Source: Chloroflexota bacterium
GTDB taxonomy: Bacteria; Chloroflexota; Limnocylindria; QHBO01
NCBI GenBank assembly: GCA_013694645.1
Contig: JACDBZ010000151.1
Coordinates: 1-29,846 of the forward strand
Length of the DNA stretch: 29,846 nt
Direction: 5' to 3'
Made by a program: the position numbers and the translations under genes. The stretch's first letter is position 1. The number at the start of each line of letters is the position of its first letter. This document shows, in pieces, positions 29,270 to 29,846 of the stretch. The notes under the pieces are model-generated. The model was not told the origin of the DNA, did not search any database, and saw only the letters and a program-made list of their open reading frames with translations.

Positions 29270-29846
29270 GCGCCGGCGAGCGGTGGGGTGCGCGAGGCAC
29301 CTCTGCCCGAACGGGCGAGCAGCATCGGCACCGCAGTGACCGCCACCGCGGCCAGCAGGAGGTAGAGCGCGATGGGTGCCCGTGGCACGGAGTTGTTCCC
29401 GAACGGCGCATAGCCGGCATCGATTGCTGATGGCCTTCCAGCGCCGGATGCGTCGATCGCGAGATCGAAGTCGAGCTCGCCGGCATTCGACGACACCACG
29501 ATCTTGGTCAGCCACGCCGCGTCGGGGACCCACTCCATGCCGACGTCGGATCGCAGGTCGCTGAGAAGCGATTTGGTCGCTGACGCGCTGTGGTCGAGGA
29601 TGAGCCCCTCGCCCTCAGCAAAGGCACCGGCATTGGGCAGCAGGGCGGGCTCGCTGTCGGTCAACAGGTAGACATCGGCCTCGACGAGCTCGCCGGGCGC
29701 CTTGCCGAGGCCCAGGATTCGCAATGGCACCCACGGGTTGTCGGTCGGGATGGTGAGGTGGACCGGGGTCCCGTCGCCGAGCGCCTGCCCGCGAGCCGCG
29801 GCCGCATCGGCGTCGAAGGCCGCCGCCATGAAGATCGGGCTGCGGT
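29266..29846 (-). CDS. C-terminal part of a DUF2330-like membrane-anchored protein, cut by window edge
   Basis: The open frame enters from the right edge and encodes about 190 residues to the TGA at 29268. The segment GDGTPVHLTIPTDNPWVPLRI resembles the part of DUF2330 proteins where an extracellular beta-rich domain precedes a C-terminal anchor. A hydrophobic helix (PIALYLLLAAVAVTAVPMLLA, about 25 residues from the end) and a basic tail follow. The N-terminus, including any signal peptide, is outside the window; the ATG at 29829 is internal and is not proposed as the start. Its stop overlaps the cupredoxin start by 4 nt. The family assignment is tentative and its function unknown. Confidence 0.6.
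   Translation of the reverse strand, partial: RSPIFMAAAFDADAAAARGQALGDGTPVHLTIPTDNPWVPLRILGLGKAPGELVEADVYLLTDSEPALLPNAGAFAEGEGLILDHSASATKSLLSDLRSDVGMEWVPDAAWLTKIVVSSNAGELDFDLAIDASGAGRPSAIDAGYAPFGNNSVPRAPIALYLLLAAVAVTAVPMLLARSGRGASRTPPLAGA

Noticed and set aside
1..29846. Insertion sequences, CRISPR arrays, prophage genes, rRNA or tRNA genes
   Set aside because: No transposase, integrase, regularly spaced repeats or RNA-gene signatures were seen on either strand; composition is uniform.

Overview
The window is about 30 kb of high-GC bacterial chromosome, densely packed and without mobile elements, CRISPR arrays or RNA genes that I can see. Genes frequently overlap by 4 nt (ATGA or GTGA), GTG starts are common, and several start codons sit 6-9 nt after a -10-like hexamer, which suggests leaderless transcription. 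Gene content (lepA/rpsT pair, VanW-domain protein, DUF5679, DUF4349, VIT1-type transporter, DUF2330-like protein) and base composition suggest a Chloroflexota bacterium, possibly Limnocylindria-like. That placement is an inference; an actinobacterial relative cannot be excluded.

Layout: (1) 1-3.1 kb: the start of lepA (minus, running off the left edge) lies behind a membrane-anchored VanW/PG-binding protein. rpsT is divergent and encodes ribosomal protein S20 with a long Lys/Ala-rich tail. (2) 3.1-8.5 kb, minus: a glycolytic operon, ROK sugar kinase > gap > pgk > eno > SAM methyltransferase, tightly coupled. (3) 8.6-12.6 kb, minus: a 975-aa surface protein (lamin-tail domain, several OB-like units, C-terminal TM), then a nucleoside phosphorylase and a 47-aa zinc-ribbon protein. 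(4) 12.7-13.4 kb, plus: a four-TM protein of unknown function, divergent from the surface protein. Between the two lie three direct repeats at exact 11-bp spacing, which resemble a PhoB/OmpR-type response-regulator site. (5) 13.6-17.55 kb, minus: carA-carB, where CarB ends before the usual allosteric domain. (6) 17.7-26.6 kb, plus: a nine-gene arginine operon argH-argC-argJ-argB-argR-argG-argA(NAGS-like)-argD-argF, divergent from carAB. Two tandem ARG-box-like operators lie at the argH promoter. (7) 26.6-29.8 kb: a DUF4349 lipoprotein (minus), a VIT1/CCC1-family metal transporter (plus), and a minus-strand cluster made of a DUF2330-like protein, a cupredoxin lipoprotein and two small, apparently paralogous membrane proteins.

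How the genes work together: carAB supplies carbamoyl phosphate to ArgF. The arg operon covers glutamate to arginine through the acetyl-recycling (ArgJ) route and carries its own repressor, so the ARG boxes between carA and argH are a plausible hub for feedback control. The glycolytic operon covers sugar phosphorylation and the lower trunk of glycolysis. The surface protein / nucleoside phosphorylase cluster with its 11-bp repeats may be a nutrient-scavenging unit, which is speculative. No clearly novel defence or mobile system was found. The most unusual items are the 11-bp repeat array, the CarB lacking its regulatory domain, the histone-like S20 tail, and the cupredoxin / small membrane protein cluster.
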